DNA of 50,105 bases from Candidatus Rokuibacteriota bacterium (GTDB lineage Bacteria; Methylomirabilota; Methylomirabilia; Rokubacteriales; CSP1-6), in the NCBI GenBank assembly GCA_003220435.1, contig QHSL01000043.1, positions 1 through 50,105 of the forward strand, given 5' to 3'. The first letter of the stretch is position 1, and every line of letters begins with the position of its first letter. Position numbers and translations under genes: made by a program. Shown piece after piece: positions 7,325-16,030 of the stretch. Under the pieces are notes generated by a model, which ran no database searches, was not told the origin of the DNA, and saw only the letters and a list, made by a program, of their open reading frames with translations.

Positions 7325-9554
7325 TGACGACGAGCCAGGCTCCGAGGCCGATCCAGGCGATCATGCTGAGGCCTCGCAGAAGGGCGTAGCGGCCGCGCGT
7401 GTAGTACGCGCCCGCGAGCCTCGCGTAAGCCGCGAAGAAGAGTTCTTGCAGCAGCAGGGCGCCGATCACGACGTACGTGGCCTTGAGTCGGTAGTCGATC
7501 ACGTCCCGGAACGGCGGGTACTTGGCGATCGCTCGCTGATAAGACGCTCGAATCTCGGCGATCTTCTGGTCGACACTCTCCGGCCGCGCCAGCATGACGT
7601 GCACCGGGTCGCGGGCGCCGCCTGCTCGCACGAAGACCTTGTCCACCTCGCGCGACAACTCGACGGTGCCCTTCTCCGCCGGCACCAGGAGCGTCCACTT
7701 CTCCGGCCCGGCCCATGCGCGCATCTCGGGCTGAGCGACCACCCGCCGAGCACCGGGGCGGTCATCGCTCAACGACCAGACGGTCGCCGCCCACGCGTCG
7801 TTCGCCGGCTGCTCGACCACGATCGCGGACGCGGGGCGGCCGCCCGCGGGGCCGGCAAGCCAGCCGACGAACGGGGCCTCGCTGCCTCGATACGCTCGCG
7901 CGCTCGTGCCGGCCGAACCGACGATGAACGCCGTGAGCGCGTCGCCCGTCGACACTTGTCGAAGCTCCCACGACGCGGCAACGGGCCCGTCGCTCATCGT
8001 GACCTCATAGGTGGTGGTCCACACGGTCGTCGTCCGGTCGCCCGGCCTGCCCGTCGTGTGGTCGAGCACCAGCCAGAGCGTCTTGTCGGCGTGAAGGACC
8101 TGCCGGCGCGCCGTGTACCCGTTCGGCCCCTTCCGCTCGAGGTCGATGTACGCCACGCCTTCCGTCGCGGCCTCGGCAAGCATTCGCGTCGTCCGGAGGC
8201 TGGCGTCGCTCTCGCCGGCGAGATGAGGCGCGTTCGACCCGCCCCACGACTCGGCTTCGCGCCGCCCGCCGACGCCGTAGGGCCAGTACCCGACATTCGT
8301 CCACCACGTGCTTCCCCTGGCCCAGAGCAGGACGCTCATCTCGTCGGCGAGCTTGTGCGCCTGGCCGGGGAAATACGACCAGGCGACAACCGTCTGGGCG
8401 AGCTCCCGTGACGCCGGCCAGCGCTGGAGCCCATCCCACCAGACCGAGTAGCCGGTGACCGGATACGACACATGGACCCGCGCAGGCGACCAGTCGGCCC
8501 GGTGGTGCAGCGGCGCCGCCCGCCCGTCATCGCCAAGATCGGTAACAGCCGGGCAGCGGGCGTTCGGTCCGTGGCCGGTGTCGCCGAACACGGGCAGCGA
8601 TCCGTCAGGGCGCCGCAGCTCGGCATAGACGTCAGCGGCGCGGCGATATTTCTCCCGCCACTCGGCGGGAATCGGAATATCCAGCAGCGACAAGTACCGG
8701 AACGCCAGGCTGAGGAACTGCACGCCGGCCTCGTGGTAGCCGGCCGAGTGCTCGAGCACGACGCCCTCGTCGTTCACGTAGAAGGCCATCTGCTCGCGCA
8801 GCCGCTCGAGGGCGAGCTGCCGATATCGCGACGCGTCCGGGAGAGACGGGAACGCGACGCTCAGGTGCCAGAGGGCCAGGTTCTGCATCACGCCGTGATT
8901 CGTCGCGACGGTGAAGTGCGAGGGATCGGCCAGCAATCGGCCGCTGCGCGCGACGAAGGTGAGGACGTCTCGGGCCGTCTGCGCGTCGTAGCGCGGGTGA
9001 TGGCGGTAGAGCGTCCAGAACTCGGCCAGCGCCAGCATCCGCTCGGCGACCGCATGGTCGTTCCAGAGCTTCCCCTTCGGGAGCACCGTACGCCGCTCGT
9101 AGCTCGCCAGGCCGAGGATCATGTCGCGCGCGGCGAACAGAAAATCGTCCCGCCCCGTGATGCGGTAGGCTCCGAGCAACACGCGCGGAACGACAAGAGT
9201 GGACAGACGCAGCTGCCAGCTCGGTGGCCCCTGGTCGATGTCTCGGGGATCGAACTGGAGGCTGATCTTCCGAGGACTTTCCCCCGGCAGGGCAAGCTCG
9301 CCCTGGAGAATGCGCTCGGCGACCGCGACCGTCTGGGCGCGGTCGAGCGCCGCGAACTCGTTCGCAAAGAAGCGAATGCCGCTGAGCTCGTCGAGGACCG
9401 GGTCGGCGGGTGCCTCGCGGGCCTGGTCGATCAGGGCGGCCGTGATGGTCGGCCTTGAGACGTAGTAGTGGTCGACAAGGGAGAACCAGATCGCGCCCAA
9501 GACGAAACCAGGCAGGCTATAGTAAAACGCACGCCGGAGGAGAAAAATAATCAT
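7305..9554 (-). CDS. Heparinase II/III-alginate lyase-like protein, membrane anchored
   Basis: A likely polysaccharide lyase or EPS-processing enzyme of 749 residues. An N-terminal helix (about 5-27) anchors it, and two more helices at the C-terminus (about 690-715 and 727-745) are unusual for the family. The alpha/alpha-toroid part has LWNDHAVAERMLAL and TNHGVMQNLALWHLS, followed by VLEHSAGYHEAG, which match the conserved Asn/His/Tyr regions of heparinase II/III and PL15/17 enzymes. The beta-sandwich part follows (about 400-660). Such proteins near EPS genes may trim uronic-acid-containing polymer in the periplasm, which suits the AlgD-like dehydrogenase at 17.3 kb. Substrate is inferred; the gene may equally be a processing rather than a degrading enzyme. 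Confidence 0.82.
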   Translation of the reverse strand: MIIFLLRRAFYYSLPGFVLGAIWFSLVDHYYVSRPTITAALIDQAREAPADPVLDELSGIRFFANEFAALDRAQTVAVAERILQGELALPGESPRKISLQFDPRDIDQGPPSWQLRLSTLVVPRVLLGAYRITGRDDFLFAARDMILGLASYERRTVLPKGKLWNDHAVAERMLALAEFWTLYRHHPRYDAQTARDVLTFVARSGRLLADPSHFTVATNHGVMQNLALWHLSVAFPSLPDASRYRQLALERLREQMAFYVNDEGVVLEHSAGYHEAGVQFLSLAFRYLSLLDIPIPAEWREKYRRAADVYAELRRPDGSLPVFGDTGHGPNARCPAVTDLGDDGRAAPLHHRADWSPARVHVSYPVTGYSVWWDGLQRWPASRELAQTVVAWSYFPGQAHKLADEMSVLLWARGSTWWTNVGYWPYGVGGRREAESWGGSNAPHLAGESDASLRTTRMLAEAATEGVAYIDLERKGPNGYTARRQVLHADKTLWLVLDHTTGRPGDRTTTVWTTTYEVTMSDGPVAASWELRQVSTGDALTAFIVGSAGTSARAYRGSEAPFVGWLAGPAGGRPASAIVVEQPANDAWAATVWSLSDDRPGARRVVAQPEMRAWAGPEKWTLLVPAEKGTVELSREVDKVFVRAGGARDPVHVMLARPESVDQKIAEIRASYQRAIAKYPPFRDVIDYRLKATYVVIGALLLQELFFAAYARLAGAYYTRGRYALLRGLSMIAWIGLGAWLVVIRERLI

Positions 9555-9602
9555 TGAGACGAAGTTGATCTAAGGCGCGCAGGACTTGCGATCGGCTAGC
9601 GG

Positions 9603-10778
9603 CTAGGCGTGGCGCAAGTAGAGCTGTTCATAGCTTCGCGCCATTATCGCGGCGCTGAATTCACGGTCAAACAGCGTTCGGCCATTGCGGCCGAACTCCT
9701 CGCGTTGGCGGCGGTCACTCAGCAATCCGATAACGCGCGTCGCGAGCGCATCCGGATCCCTGGCTGGGACGAGATAGCCGTTGTAGCCGTCGCGCACCGC
9801 GTCGGGGTTGCCGCCCACGTTGGTTGCCACAATGGGGCATCCCGCGGCCATCGCTTCGAGCAACACCATAGGTAGACCTTCCCAGATCGACGGTAGGACG
9901 TAAACGTCGAACAGCTGAAGAATGTCCGGCATGTCTGTACGCGGCCCAAGGAAGTGCACGTGTGAGCCAACTCCCACACGCTGCGCTTCTTCCTCGAGGT
10001 TCCGCCGAAGCGGCCCGTCACCGGCGATCACGAGCCTCAAGTCTCGTTGCGCTCGTAGCACCGCCGGTAGAGCTTGGAGCAGGAAGGTAAGCCCTTTCTG
10101 CTCCGTCAGCCTGGCGGCGAGGCCGATGACCGGGGCCGAGCTTGGGATGCCGAGCTCCGCGCGCTTTGCAAATTTGTTGATGGGACGCTGAAACGTGTCG
10201 CCGACTACGCCATTTCTTATCGTTACGATCTTCTTTGGCGAGATCTTTTCGTAGTCGACCAGGTTCTTTGAGGTTTCGTTCGAAACTCCTACTATCCGAT
10301 ATACCCAGTGCGATAGTACCCACTCTGCGAACATGTACCTGCGCTTGTCAGGAAACTGTCGGGCGTGATCGGTGTGTACTATCGTGCGGACACCGCCGAC
10401 GAGTAATCCACCGAGGGTCCCATCTACAAGTGGCTGAGTGTTGTGAGTGTGTATGACGTCGAATTTGCGGTCGCGTAGGAACTTGGCGACCTTGAGGAAA
10501 GAAAAATAGTCGGTATGCCGCGGATTCTGTGGCAGGACCGTCACGGGTATGCCCAGACGCTCGATCTCGGGTGCGAACTCACCTGGAGCGCGAAGGCAAA
10601 GGACTTCGATGTCGAAGATGCTTCGGTTGAGAGTCCGACACAGGTTTACAACGACTTGTTGCAGACCACCGATTGCCAGATCGTGGGTGATCTGCAGCAA
10701 TCTGATCTTGGGGGCGCTCGAACGTGACGACCGACGATCGGTTCGGTCGGCGTTTGCGAGAGCTGTTGACGAGGTCAA
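9603..10778 (-). CDS. Family 4 glycosyltransferase
   Basis: A 391-residue GT-B retaining glycosyltransferase. HDLAIGGLQQVVVNLC near the N-terminus is the typical glycine-rich GT4 opening, VIGLAARLTEQKGLTFLLQA begins the donor domain, and LPSIWEGLPMVLLEAMAAG holds the E-x7-E donor-binding motif. The layout resembles glycosyltransferases associated with exosortase systems, but I cannot assign a subfamily. The start is TTG at 10778, overlapping the stop of the upstream ligase/polymerase gene (TTGA). Base composition is clearly poorer in GC than in the genes further left and right (28 of 60 bases are G or C at 10201-10260), shared with the next gene upstream. Confidence 0.9.
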   Translation of the reverse strand: MTSSTALANADRTDRRSSRSSAPKIRLLQITHDLAIGGLQQVVVNLCRTLNRSIFDIEVLCLRAPGEFAPEIERLGIPVTVLPQNPRHTDYFSFLKVAKFLRDRKFDVIHTHNTQPLVDGTLGGLLVGGVRTIVHTDHARQFPDKRRYMFAEWVLSHWVYRIVGVSNETSKNLVDYEKISPKKIVTIRNGVVGDTFQRPINKFAKRAELGIPSSAPVIGLAARLTEQKGLTFLLQALPAVLRAQRDLRLVIAGDGPLRRNLEEEAQRVGVGSHVHFLGPRTDMPDILQLFDVYVLPSIWEGLPMVLLEAMAAGCPIVATNVGGNPDAVRDGYNGYLVPARDPDALATRVIGLLSDRRQREEFGRNGRTLFDREFSAAIMARSYEQLYLRHA

Positions 10779-12109
10779 CGGAGTCCCGTTGGGTTCTCAC
10801 CTCGAGCCTGCTCGACCGCCATGCGATGAGAGGCGACGGTCAAACCAGTGAGGTAGTAGAGATGAGGAAAATCTAGGACAGAAAGAAACGTCGCTGATAC
10901 GAGAAACCCGACCCAGCTCGCCTGGAGCGACGACGCAAGCAACCCAAGCGAAGCTACCACGTCTCCACGTTTGCTGAGGCGAACAACCTGGCTCAGGCAG
11001 CGAAAGTTGAGCACCAGAGTCGAGCCGATCAATACGACACCCACTATCCCGAACTCGGCAAGAAGTTGGAAGTACATGCTGTGAACGGCCTTTCCCCACA
11101 GATTCTCGCGCATTTCCGGCGCAAAATCGAGACCGTAGTTTGGGACATGTATGCCGAAATTGTTTGCGCCGACCCCCCAAATCGGCGAATCGTAAAACAT
11201 CCCTCGTGCGGCGGCCCAAAGGGATTGCCTTTCCCACGCGGTGCCTTGGTCCGTTGCCGCTATGGTCGATATCCGGTCCCAGTACTGCGGTGGGGCGACA
11301 ACCGCGACCAGGATGATTCCCGAGATCAAAGCGAGAATCGCTAGCTGCCTCCTTTGGCTGATGATGACCCAATAGATCGCCATGGCAGCCAAGCCGACGA
11401 AGCCGCCTCGCGAGAAAGTGAAGACCGAAGTCAAGACGAGGACCGCAGAAGCTCCCCTCCACAGCAGACGCGGGACTCCGGACCGCGCCTGGACGGCCAG
11501 ATAGAGAGCAAAGGGAAGAATGACGTTAATCGCAAGCGCAAAATCGTTCTCGTCCTTCAAGAACCCCCCACCGACGTAGCCTGTGGAGGCATATCCGACG
11601 TCATTGTATTGTGTGTGAAGAAAGGCCAGGATGCCTCCGAAACTCAGATAGACGTGAATGACTACGAGCACAGCCAGCAGCTTTTTGAAGTCCCGAGGAT
11701 CGCGGAGAAGGTAGGCGATCGCTAGAAACCCGATCATCGTCACTGCTACGGTGTAAGTGAATTTGTACGCCCGGAACCAATTCGCGGCATAGAGCGCGGA
11801 GAGCCCGGAGAGCGCCACGAAGCCGAGCAATAGCCAAGTTTGTCCTGCGATTCGTGCAGAGCCGTTCAATACCCGTGGGATCGTCACAATGAGGAGGAGT
11901 GCAAGTGCGACCCCTGGCAGTTGCAGGGCGCCGAGAGGAGGCCAGAAGGTTTGAGGACGCAAGTACTCGAGCACGATGTGGCATAGCAGGAGACCCATGG
12001 CGAACCGGGTCGGCCCCACAAGCGATCGTCGGATAGCGATGCCCGAGTCTTGGGGACGCGAGCCCGGGCCAATCGCAGGGTCTTTTCGCGGAAGTAGAGC
12101 GTCACTCAT
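10775..12109 (-). CDS. O-antigen ligase/polymerase (Wzy-type) membrane protein
   Basis: A polytopic inner-membrane enzyme, 444 residues from the ATG at 12109 (a TTG at 12139 would add 10). It joins lipid-linked repeat units (Wzy) or ligates glycans to acceptors. About ten to twelve hydrophobic helices are visible. Family marks are FTFSRGGFVGLAAM, WGVGANNFGIHVPNYG in the large periplasmic loop, and HSMYFQLLAEFGIVG after it. The early YLRPQTFWPPLG resembles the putative ligases associated with exosortase A systems. With Wza- and Wzz-like genes in the same locus, polymerase is the better reading, but sequence alone does not separate polymerase from ligase. It lies in the GC-poor stretch. Confidence 0.85.
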   Translation of the reverse strand: MSDALLPRKDPAIGPGSRPQDSGIAIRRSLVGPTRFAMGLLLCHIVLEYLRPQTFWPPLGALQLPGVALALLLIVTIPRVLNGSARIAGQTWLLLGFVALSGLSALYAANWFRAYKFTYTVAVTMIGFLAIAYLLRDPRDFKKLLAVLVVIHVYLSFGGILAFLHTQYNDVGYASTGYVGGGFLKDENDFALAINVILPFALYLAVQARSGVPRLLWRGASAVLVLTSVFTFSRGGFVGLAAMAIYWVIISQRRQLAILALISGIILVAVVAPPQYWDRISTIAATDQGTAWERQSLWAAARGMFYDSPIWGVGANNFGIHVPNYGLDFAPEMRENLWGKAVHSMYFQLLAEFGIVGVVLIGSTLVLNFRCLSQVVRLSKRGDVVASLGLLASSLQASWVGFLVSATFLSVLDFPHLYYLTGLTVASHRMAVEQARGENPTGLR

Positions 12110-12139
12110 CAGAAACACCGTACGCCAATTCCGCTCCAA

Positions 12140-12377
12140 TCCGAATCAGATGACCCAGGATCTGACAGCTGCTGGATGCCAAAATGGCGGAACATGTACT
12201 CCTCTTTGACAGGTAAGCATTTCTTGTGGACGAGGGGTGATGCATTGCATCTGTGCGGTAGTACTTGGGGAAATACGGCTCAAGCCATGACATTAGGTGA
12301 CAGCATACCTCTTGCAGGTGATCCTTTCAGATCCAACCTAAGGGGTTGGTCGGTGGGAAGACATACGGAGGAGCGAG
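12140..12377. other. Divergent intergenic region, 238 bases
   Basis: Lies between the outward-facing ligase/polymerase gene and the secreted lyase-like gene, so it should hold promoters for both. Visible items are TTGACA at 12206-12211 without a convincing -10 partner, a short palindrome GATGCA-T-TGCATC at 12239-12251, a weak sigma-54-like element at 12301-12316, and a strong ribosome site GGAGG just before 12378. No reading frame here looks like a gene. The region is GC-poor compared with the rest of the window. Confidence 0.6.
12301..12316 (+). promoter_or_regulatory. Weak candidate sigma-54 promoter for the secreted lyase-like gene
   Basis: CAGCATACCTCTTGCA matches the consensus TGGCAC-N5-TTGCA in the complete -12 half and in three of six positions of the -24 half, with correct spacing. 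The -24 GG pair reads AG, which weakens it. It would start transcription near 12328, about 50 bases before the ATG at 12378. Confidence 0.3.
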
Positions 12378-13379
12378 ATGTTCCTGACGGACTTGGGGCG
12401 CGGAAGGGAGAGAGGGTCGAGTTCTTCCATAGAGAAGGTGAGCAGGACCATTATCCGACCCGTGGCCCTTCTTCTTTTTGTCGTATTTCTCGGGATTCCA
12501 GTGCTTCATCGCGCCTTGGCTGCGGAGTCGATCTGCAACCGCGGCGACATCTTCATCTGCGACGACTTCGCAACCATCACTCAGGACAGCACAGCGGGCG
12601 GGTGGTACGACTGGAACGATGTCTCCAAGATCCCCCAGGTCGACACGACGGTCGGCCTCACGGACAGCCGATCGATTCGCCTGGACCTCGCGGCAGCTTC
12701 GGTGCCTATCAATCCCGACAATGGCACCGGGGCAATCTCCACCGGAACCATACGACACCAGATTCCAAACATCAGTACGGGCCAGACGCTCTACTGCCGC
12801 TGGTACGCCAAGTGGTCGAACAACTTCCAGTTCGTGCCCGGCGGGAGCGGAGCAAAGCATTTTTACATTTGGGCTTATGCGGGGAACGGCGGCCCAACCC
12901 ACGGGGACTGGCAGCACCGGTTCCGATTCTCTTACCGCAACCCTACCGGCTGCTGTTCTGGGCCGTTCTCCAACCCGAACATCGCCCGCCTTCAATGGGA
13001 CGTGTCCGACAATGAGCTCGGCGAAAATATCGCCCAGACGAACCTGACGGCGGGCCCCTGGTACGCTATCGAGCTCTACATCAAGGTCAACACAGTCAAT
13101 GTCAACGATGGCGAGGTGAAGTGGTGGATCAATGACGTGCTCCAGGGATCGTATACCGGTGTGAACGTCCGCGGCGTGAACGGCGACGGATACACCAAAG
13201 ATGCTACGGTGCCGTTCAACGCAGTCTCGTTCGACGGCTACTTCGGCGGTATTGAAACAAACGTTCATCCTGCGCAGTCGATTTACTACGACAACATTGT
13301 GTGTTCGAGCAACAAGGTCGGTCTGGCGGGGAGCAGCAACGTATCTCCGTCGGTAGCCACCGGGCTCACGGCGCAGTAG
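12378..13379 (+). CDS. Secreted polysaccharide-lyase-like (jelly-roll) protein
   Basis: A 333-residue exported protein. After about 24 polar residues comes a hydrophobic core (IIRPVALLLFVVFLGIPVL) and a likely cleavage after ALA near residue 48. The mature part is a beta-rich single domain with CDDFATI, TGQTLYCRWYAKWS, GAKHFYIWAYAGNG, and, near the end, FDGYFGG and IYYDNIVCSS. This order resembles PL14/heparin-lyase-I-like concanavalin folds, but catalytic residues cannot be assigned and it may only bind glycan. GGAGG six bases upstream supports ATG 12378; a later GTG at 12438 would give a more ordinary signal peptide. It sits alone on the plus strand in the GC-poor stretch and ends 21 bases from the convergent CapK-like gene. 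Confidence 0.65.
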   Translation: MFLTDLGRGRERGSSSSIEKVSRTIIRPVALLLFVVFLGIPVLHRALAAESICNRGDIFICDDFATITQDSTAGGWYDWNDVSKIPQVDTTVGLTDSRSIRLDLAAASVPINPDNGTGAISTGTIRHQIPNISTGQTLYCRWYAKWSNNFQFVPGGSGAKHFYIWAYAGNGGPTHGDWQHRFRFSYRNPTGCCSGPFSNPNIARLQWDVSDNELGENIAQTNLTAGPWYAIELYIKVNTVNVNDGEVKWWINDVLQGSYTGVNVRGVNGDGYTKDATVPFNAVSFDGYFGGIETNVHPAQSIYYDNIVCSSNKVGLAGSSNVSPSVATGLTAQ

Positions 13380-13400
13380 CGTTCAGCAACCTGAAGGGTT

Positions 13401-14798
13401 TCAGAACCGGAGCGGGACCCGCGAGACGACCCAGCGGAACTTGCCACTCCGCTCGCGGGGAATCTCCGACAGAAACTCGAGGTCCACCCGCACGCCGTCG
13501 CCGAGCCGCTCTTGGAGGCCGGCGACCAGCTGCTTCGTGTCCTCGTCCGTGTACTCCGGACGAGGGACGATCTTCACCACAATCCGGTCAGGCTCCGACT
13601 GGACGATCTGGGACTCGCGGATGTTGTGCATGGGCTTGAAGGGGTGTGTCAGTGTCGACGATGAAATGTGGCGGCCGTCGGGCGTGACGACGATGTCCTC
13701 CGCCTTCGTGGTCACCGCGGTCATGAGGGGAAAGCCCCGCCCGCACGCGCACGGCGCCCCGCCCAGCGCGGTCACGTCGCTCGTCTCGTACCTCAGCAGC
13801 GGCATCGCCCAGTTGTGGAGCCCGGTCGTCACGGCGCGCCCCATTTCCCCCGAGGCCACGTGGTTGCCGTCGGCGTCGACCAGCTCCGTGATCCCGTAGT
13901 CCATGTTGACGTGGTGCCCCGCGTGCTTCTCGCACTCGGTGGCGAACACCGTCCGCTCGGCCAACCCGTAGTAGTCGAAGACCTCGCACACGAACGCCTG
14001 CTCGATGATCTCACGCTGCTGCGGAAGCAGCGTCTCCGACGACGTGAAGACCCCGCGTAGCGGAATCGTCTCTTTGCGGCTCACGACGTACCGGGCCAGC
14101 ACGTAGGCCGTGGAGGGATAGGCGTCCATGAAGCGGGGCCCGAAGCGCCGGATCGCCTCGACGTAGTGCGGCAGCGCGTCCTCCGACAGGTGGAACGCCG
14201 AGAGGAAGAGCTGGTTGAGCGCCCGGTTGTACCGCCAGTACGGCGGTGTCTTCTGCGCGAGAGGAACGATCACGTTGCCCGTCAGCTTCAGGAACGGGTC
14301 GCCGATCTTGAACCCGGCGCAGGCGCGGTGCCGCCACAGCACGACGTTGGTCATGACCACGACCGGGTTGTCCCAGTAGAACTCGAGCGGTGAGCCGGTG
14401 GTGCCGCTGGTGTGACCGAGCCAGAGCTGCTTGGGATTGACGCCGTCGGCGACGAGCCGGGCGAAGTTCCGGCGAACGCCGTCGCGCGTGAGGATCGGCA
14501 GCTTGGGCAGGTCCGCCACCGAGCGGAAATCGCCCGGCGCGAGGTGCAGCCGCTCGGCGATCTCCCGGTAGTACGGCACCTGTGTCAGCGCATGGGCAAC
14601 GAGCCGCTGCAGCTGCTCGCTCTGCCACTGGCGAATCTGACCCTCGGACTGGCGCTCGCGCGTCAGCCCTTCATCCAGGAGGCGGCGGAACTCCTTGCCG
14701 TAGCGCTGGCGGCGAATCTGCAGGCCGCGCAGCGTCACCGCCCACTCCTGCACGGGCACCGGCACCTTCGCGTAGATCTTCTGGAGGGTCGCGTTCAT
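13401..14798 (-). CDS. Phenylacetate-CoA ligase family protein (PaaK/CapK-like)
   Basis: A 465-residue adenylate-forming enzyme of the type found in capsule and EPS clusters (CapK). The ATP-binding loop is LGHTSGTTGSPLEF, the later FDYYGLAER corresponds to the YGxTE motif, and CACGRGFPLM has the paired cysteines typical of the family. C-terminal GKFRWVVSRV holds the Lys of motif A10. CapK proteins are thought to activate a carboxylic acid for attachment to the polysaccharide, though this is rarely shown. Start ATG at 14798, overlapping the upstream glycosyltransferase stop (ATGA); longer in-frame extensions run through that neighbour and are not real. It ends 21 bases from a convergent gene. 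Confidence 0.88.
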   Translation of the reverse strand: MNATLQKIYAKVPVPVQEWAVTLRGLQIRRQRYGKEFRRLLDEGLTRERQSEGQIRQWQSEQLQRLVAHALTQVPYYREIAERLHLAPGDFRSVADLPKLPILTRDGVRRNFARLVADGVNPKQLWLGHTSGTTGSPLEFYWDNPVVVMTNVVLWRHRACAGFKIGDPFLKLTGNVIVPLAQKTPPYWRYNRALNQLFLSAFHLSEDALPHYVEAIRRFGPRFMDAYPSTAYVLARYVVSRKETIPLRGVFTSSETLLPQQREIIEQAFVCEVFDYYGLAERTVFATECEKHAGHHVNMDYGITELVDADGNHVASGEMGRAVTTGLHNWAMPLLRYETSDVTALGGAPCACGRGFPLMTAVTTKAEDIVVTPDGRHISSSTLTHPFKPMHNIRESQIVQSEPDRIVVKIVPRPEYTDEDTKQLVAGLQERLGDGVRVDLEFLSEIPRERSGKFRWVVSRVPLRF

Positions 14799-16030
14799 GT
14801 GGCGGACCTGGCACCGTTCGCGACGGAGGCGGCGGTGTCGTTCAGCTGCCGGCCGATCGTCTCCCACGAATATCTGGCCTCGACGGCCGTGCGAGCCGAC
14901 CGCCCGAGGCGCTCGCGCAGTGTCGCATCTTCGATGAGCCGCCCGATCTGGGCGACGAACTCGGCGGGCCGATCGGCGACCAGAATGTTCTGCTCCGGCT
15001 CGACATCGAGGCCTTCGCAGCCGATCGATGTGGACACGATCGCCTTGCCCATCGCCATCGCGTCCAGGACCTTCAGCCTGGTCCCGCCCCCATCGCGGAT
15101 CGGGCACACGTAGACCGCGGCCCCCGCGATCAGCGGTCGTACGTCGTCGACGTAGCCGGTGAGCCTGAGCCCGGCGTCGCGCTGTGCCAGGGCCACGAGC
15201 TCGCCGGGGGGCTCACGCCCGATCACCGTGAAGGTGACGTCCGGATATTCTCTCTTCAACAACGGCCAGACTTCCCTGACGAAGAACAGCACCGCGTCGC
15301 GGTTCGGGTACCACTTCATGCCCCCGGCGAACACGAGGCTCCTTGGAGCGCGCGGCGGATCTCCCGGCCGGAAGTAGTGTGTGTCGACGCCGTTGGAGAT
15401 CACGTCGACATTCACTCCGGGCGCGAGCTGCCGCAGGATCTGCCGGTCCGACTCCGAGACCGTCAGGTGGGCGTTGAACCGCGGCGCCACCTCGATCTCA
15501 TAACGCTCGAGCTTCGCGGCCTCCACGTGAAAGTAGAGCTTCTTGAGCGGATTCCGCTCCTTGCGTGCGCGCCGGCGCATCATCGCGGACTCGACGTTGT
15601 GGTGGTTCAGGATCCTCGGCAGGCCGCCGACCAGCGGGGTGTACTCGGCCAGGCTGATCGTGTCGAAGTGCACCACGTCGAAGCCCCCACGCTCCACGAC
15701 CGTGGTGATCTGGCGCGCCATCTCTCGTGAGCGCAGCCAGTTGATCGTGTAGGGATGCCGGGTGACGAGGCTCCGGACCACGAGGCTTTGCCAGCTCAGC
15801 CGGGATGCGTCTGACGGGATCGAGACGACCTCCACGTCCTGACAGAGCTCCTTGAGAGCCTCGACGCTCCGACGCACTTGCTCCTGCGTGCGCAGCAACG
15901 CCTTCTGGTTGAAGGCGACGAGCCAGACCTTGTTCTGGCGCGCGATCTCCTTGATGAGGTTGTGGCTCCGCTGCAGCACACCGCCCTTCGGGGGATACGG
16001 GAGCAGATGCGAGAGCCAGAGGATGTTCAT
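14795..16030 (-). CDS. Family 4 glycosyltransferase, exosortase-locus type
   Basis: A 411-residue GT-B enzyme. The start MNILWLSHLLPYPPKGGVLQ and the following SHNLIKEIA closely resemble the glycosyltransferases often associated with XrtA/PEP-CTERM EPS loci. The donor domain begins at RSLVFAGGMKWYPNRDAVLF; the variant motif PIRDGGGTRLKVLDAMAMGK replaces the usual E-x7-E region, as is normal in this subgroup. ATG at 16030 overlaps the stop of the next GT4 gene (ATGA). It is followed by the CapK-like gene with another ATGA overlap. Donor sugar unknown. Confidence 0.9.
   Translation of the reverse strand: MNILWLSHLLPYPPKGGVLQRSHNLIKEIARQNKVWLVAFNQKALLRTQEQVRRSVEALKELCQDVEVVSIPSDASRLSWQSLVVRSLVTRHPYTINWLRSREMARQITTVVERGGFDVVHFDTISLAEYTPLVGGLPRILNHHNVESAMMRRRARKERNPLKKLYFHVEAAKLERYEIEVAPRFNAHLTVSESDRQILRQLAPGVNVDVISNGVDTHYFRPGDPPRAPRSLVFAGGMKWYPNRDAVLFFVREVWPLLKREYPDVTFTVIGREPPGELVALAQRDAGLRLTGYVDDVRPLIAGAAVYVCPIRDGGGTRLKVLDAMAMGKAIVSTSIGCEGLDVEPEQNILVADRPAEFVAQIGRLIEDATLRERLGRSARTAVEARYSWETIGRQLNDTAASVANGARSAT

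Larger units (their letters stand above)
9603..13379. other. GC-poor stretch within the EPS locus
   Basis: Three genes (GT4, ligase/polymerase, secreted lyase-like) and their intergenic region share lower GC and more A/T-ending codons than flanking genes. Hand counts of single 60-base lines give 28 G+C at 10201 and 31 at 11581, against 51 at 16741. No insertion sequence, integrase or direct repeat was seen at the edges. Polymerase and adjacent glycosyltransferase genes are commonly exchanged parts of polysaccharide loci, so replacement by transfer is a fair inference. Confidence 0.55.

Noticed and set aside
12169-12186. TTTGGCATCCAGCAGCTG on the minus strand as a sigma-54 promoter for the ligase/polymerase gene
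   Set aside because: The distance between the GG and GC pairs is one base too short and the -12 half reads CAGC, not TTGC.
13391-13404. Short inverted repeat CTGAA / TTCAG between the convergent lyase-like and CapK-like genes, as a bidirectional terminator
   Set aside because: Only five base pairs, no T-run on either side, and it overlaps the stop codon of the CapK-like gene.
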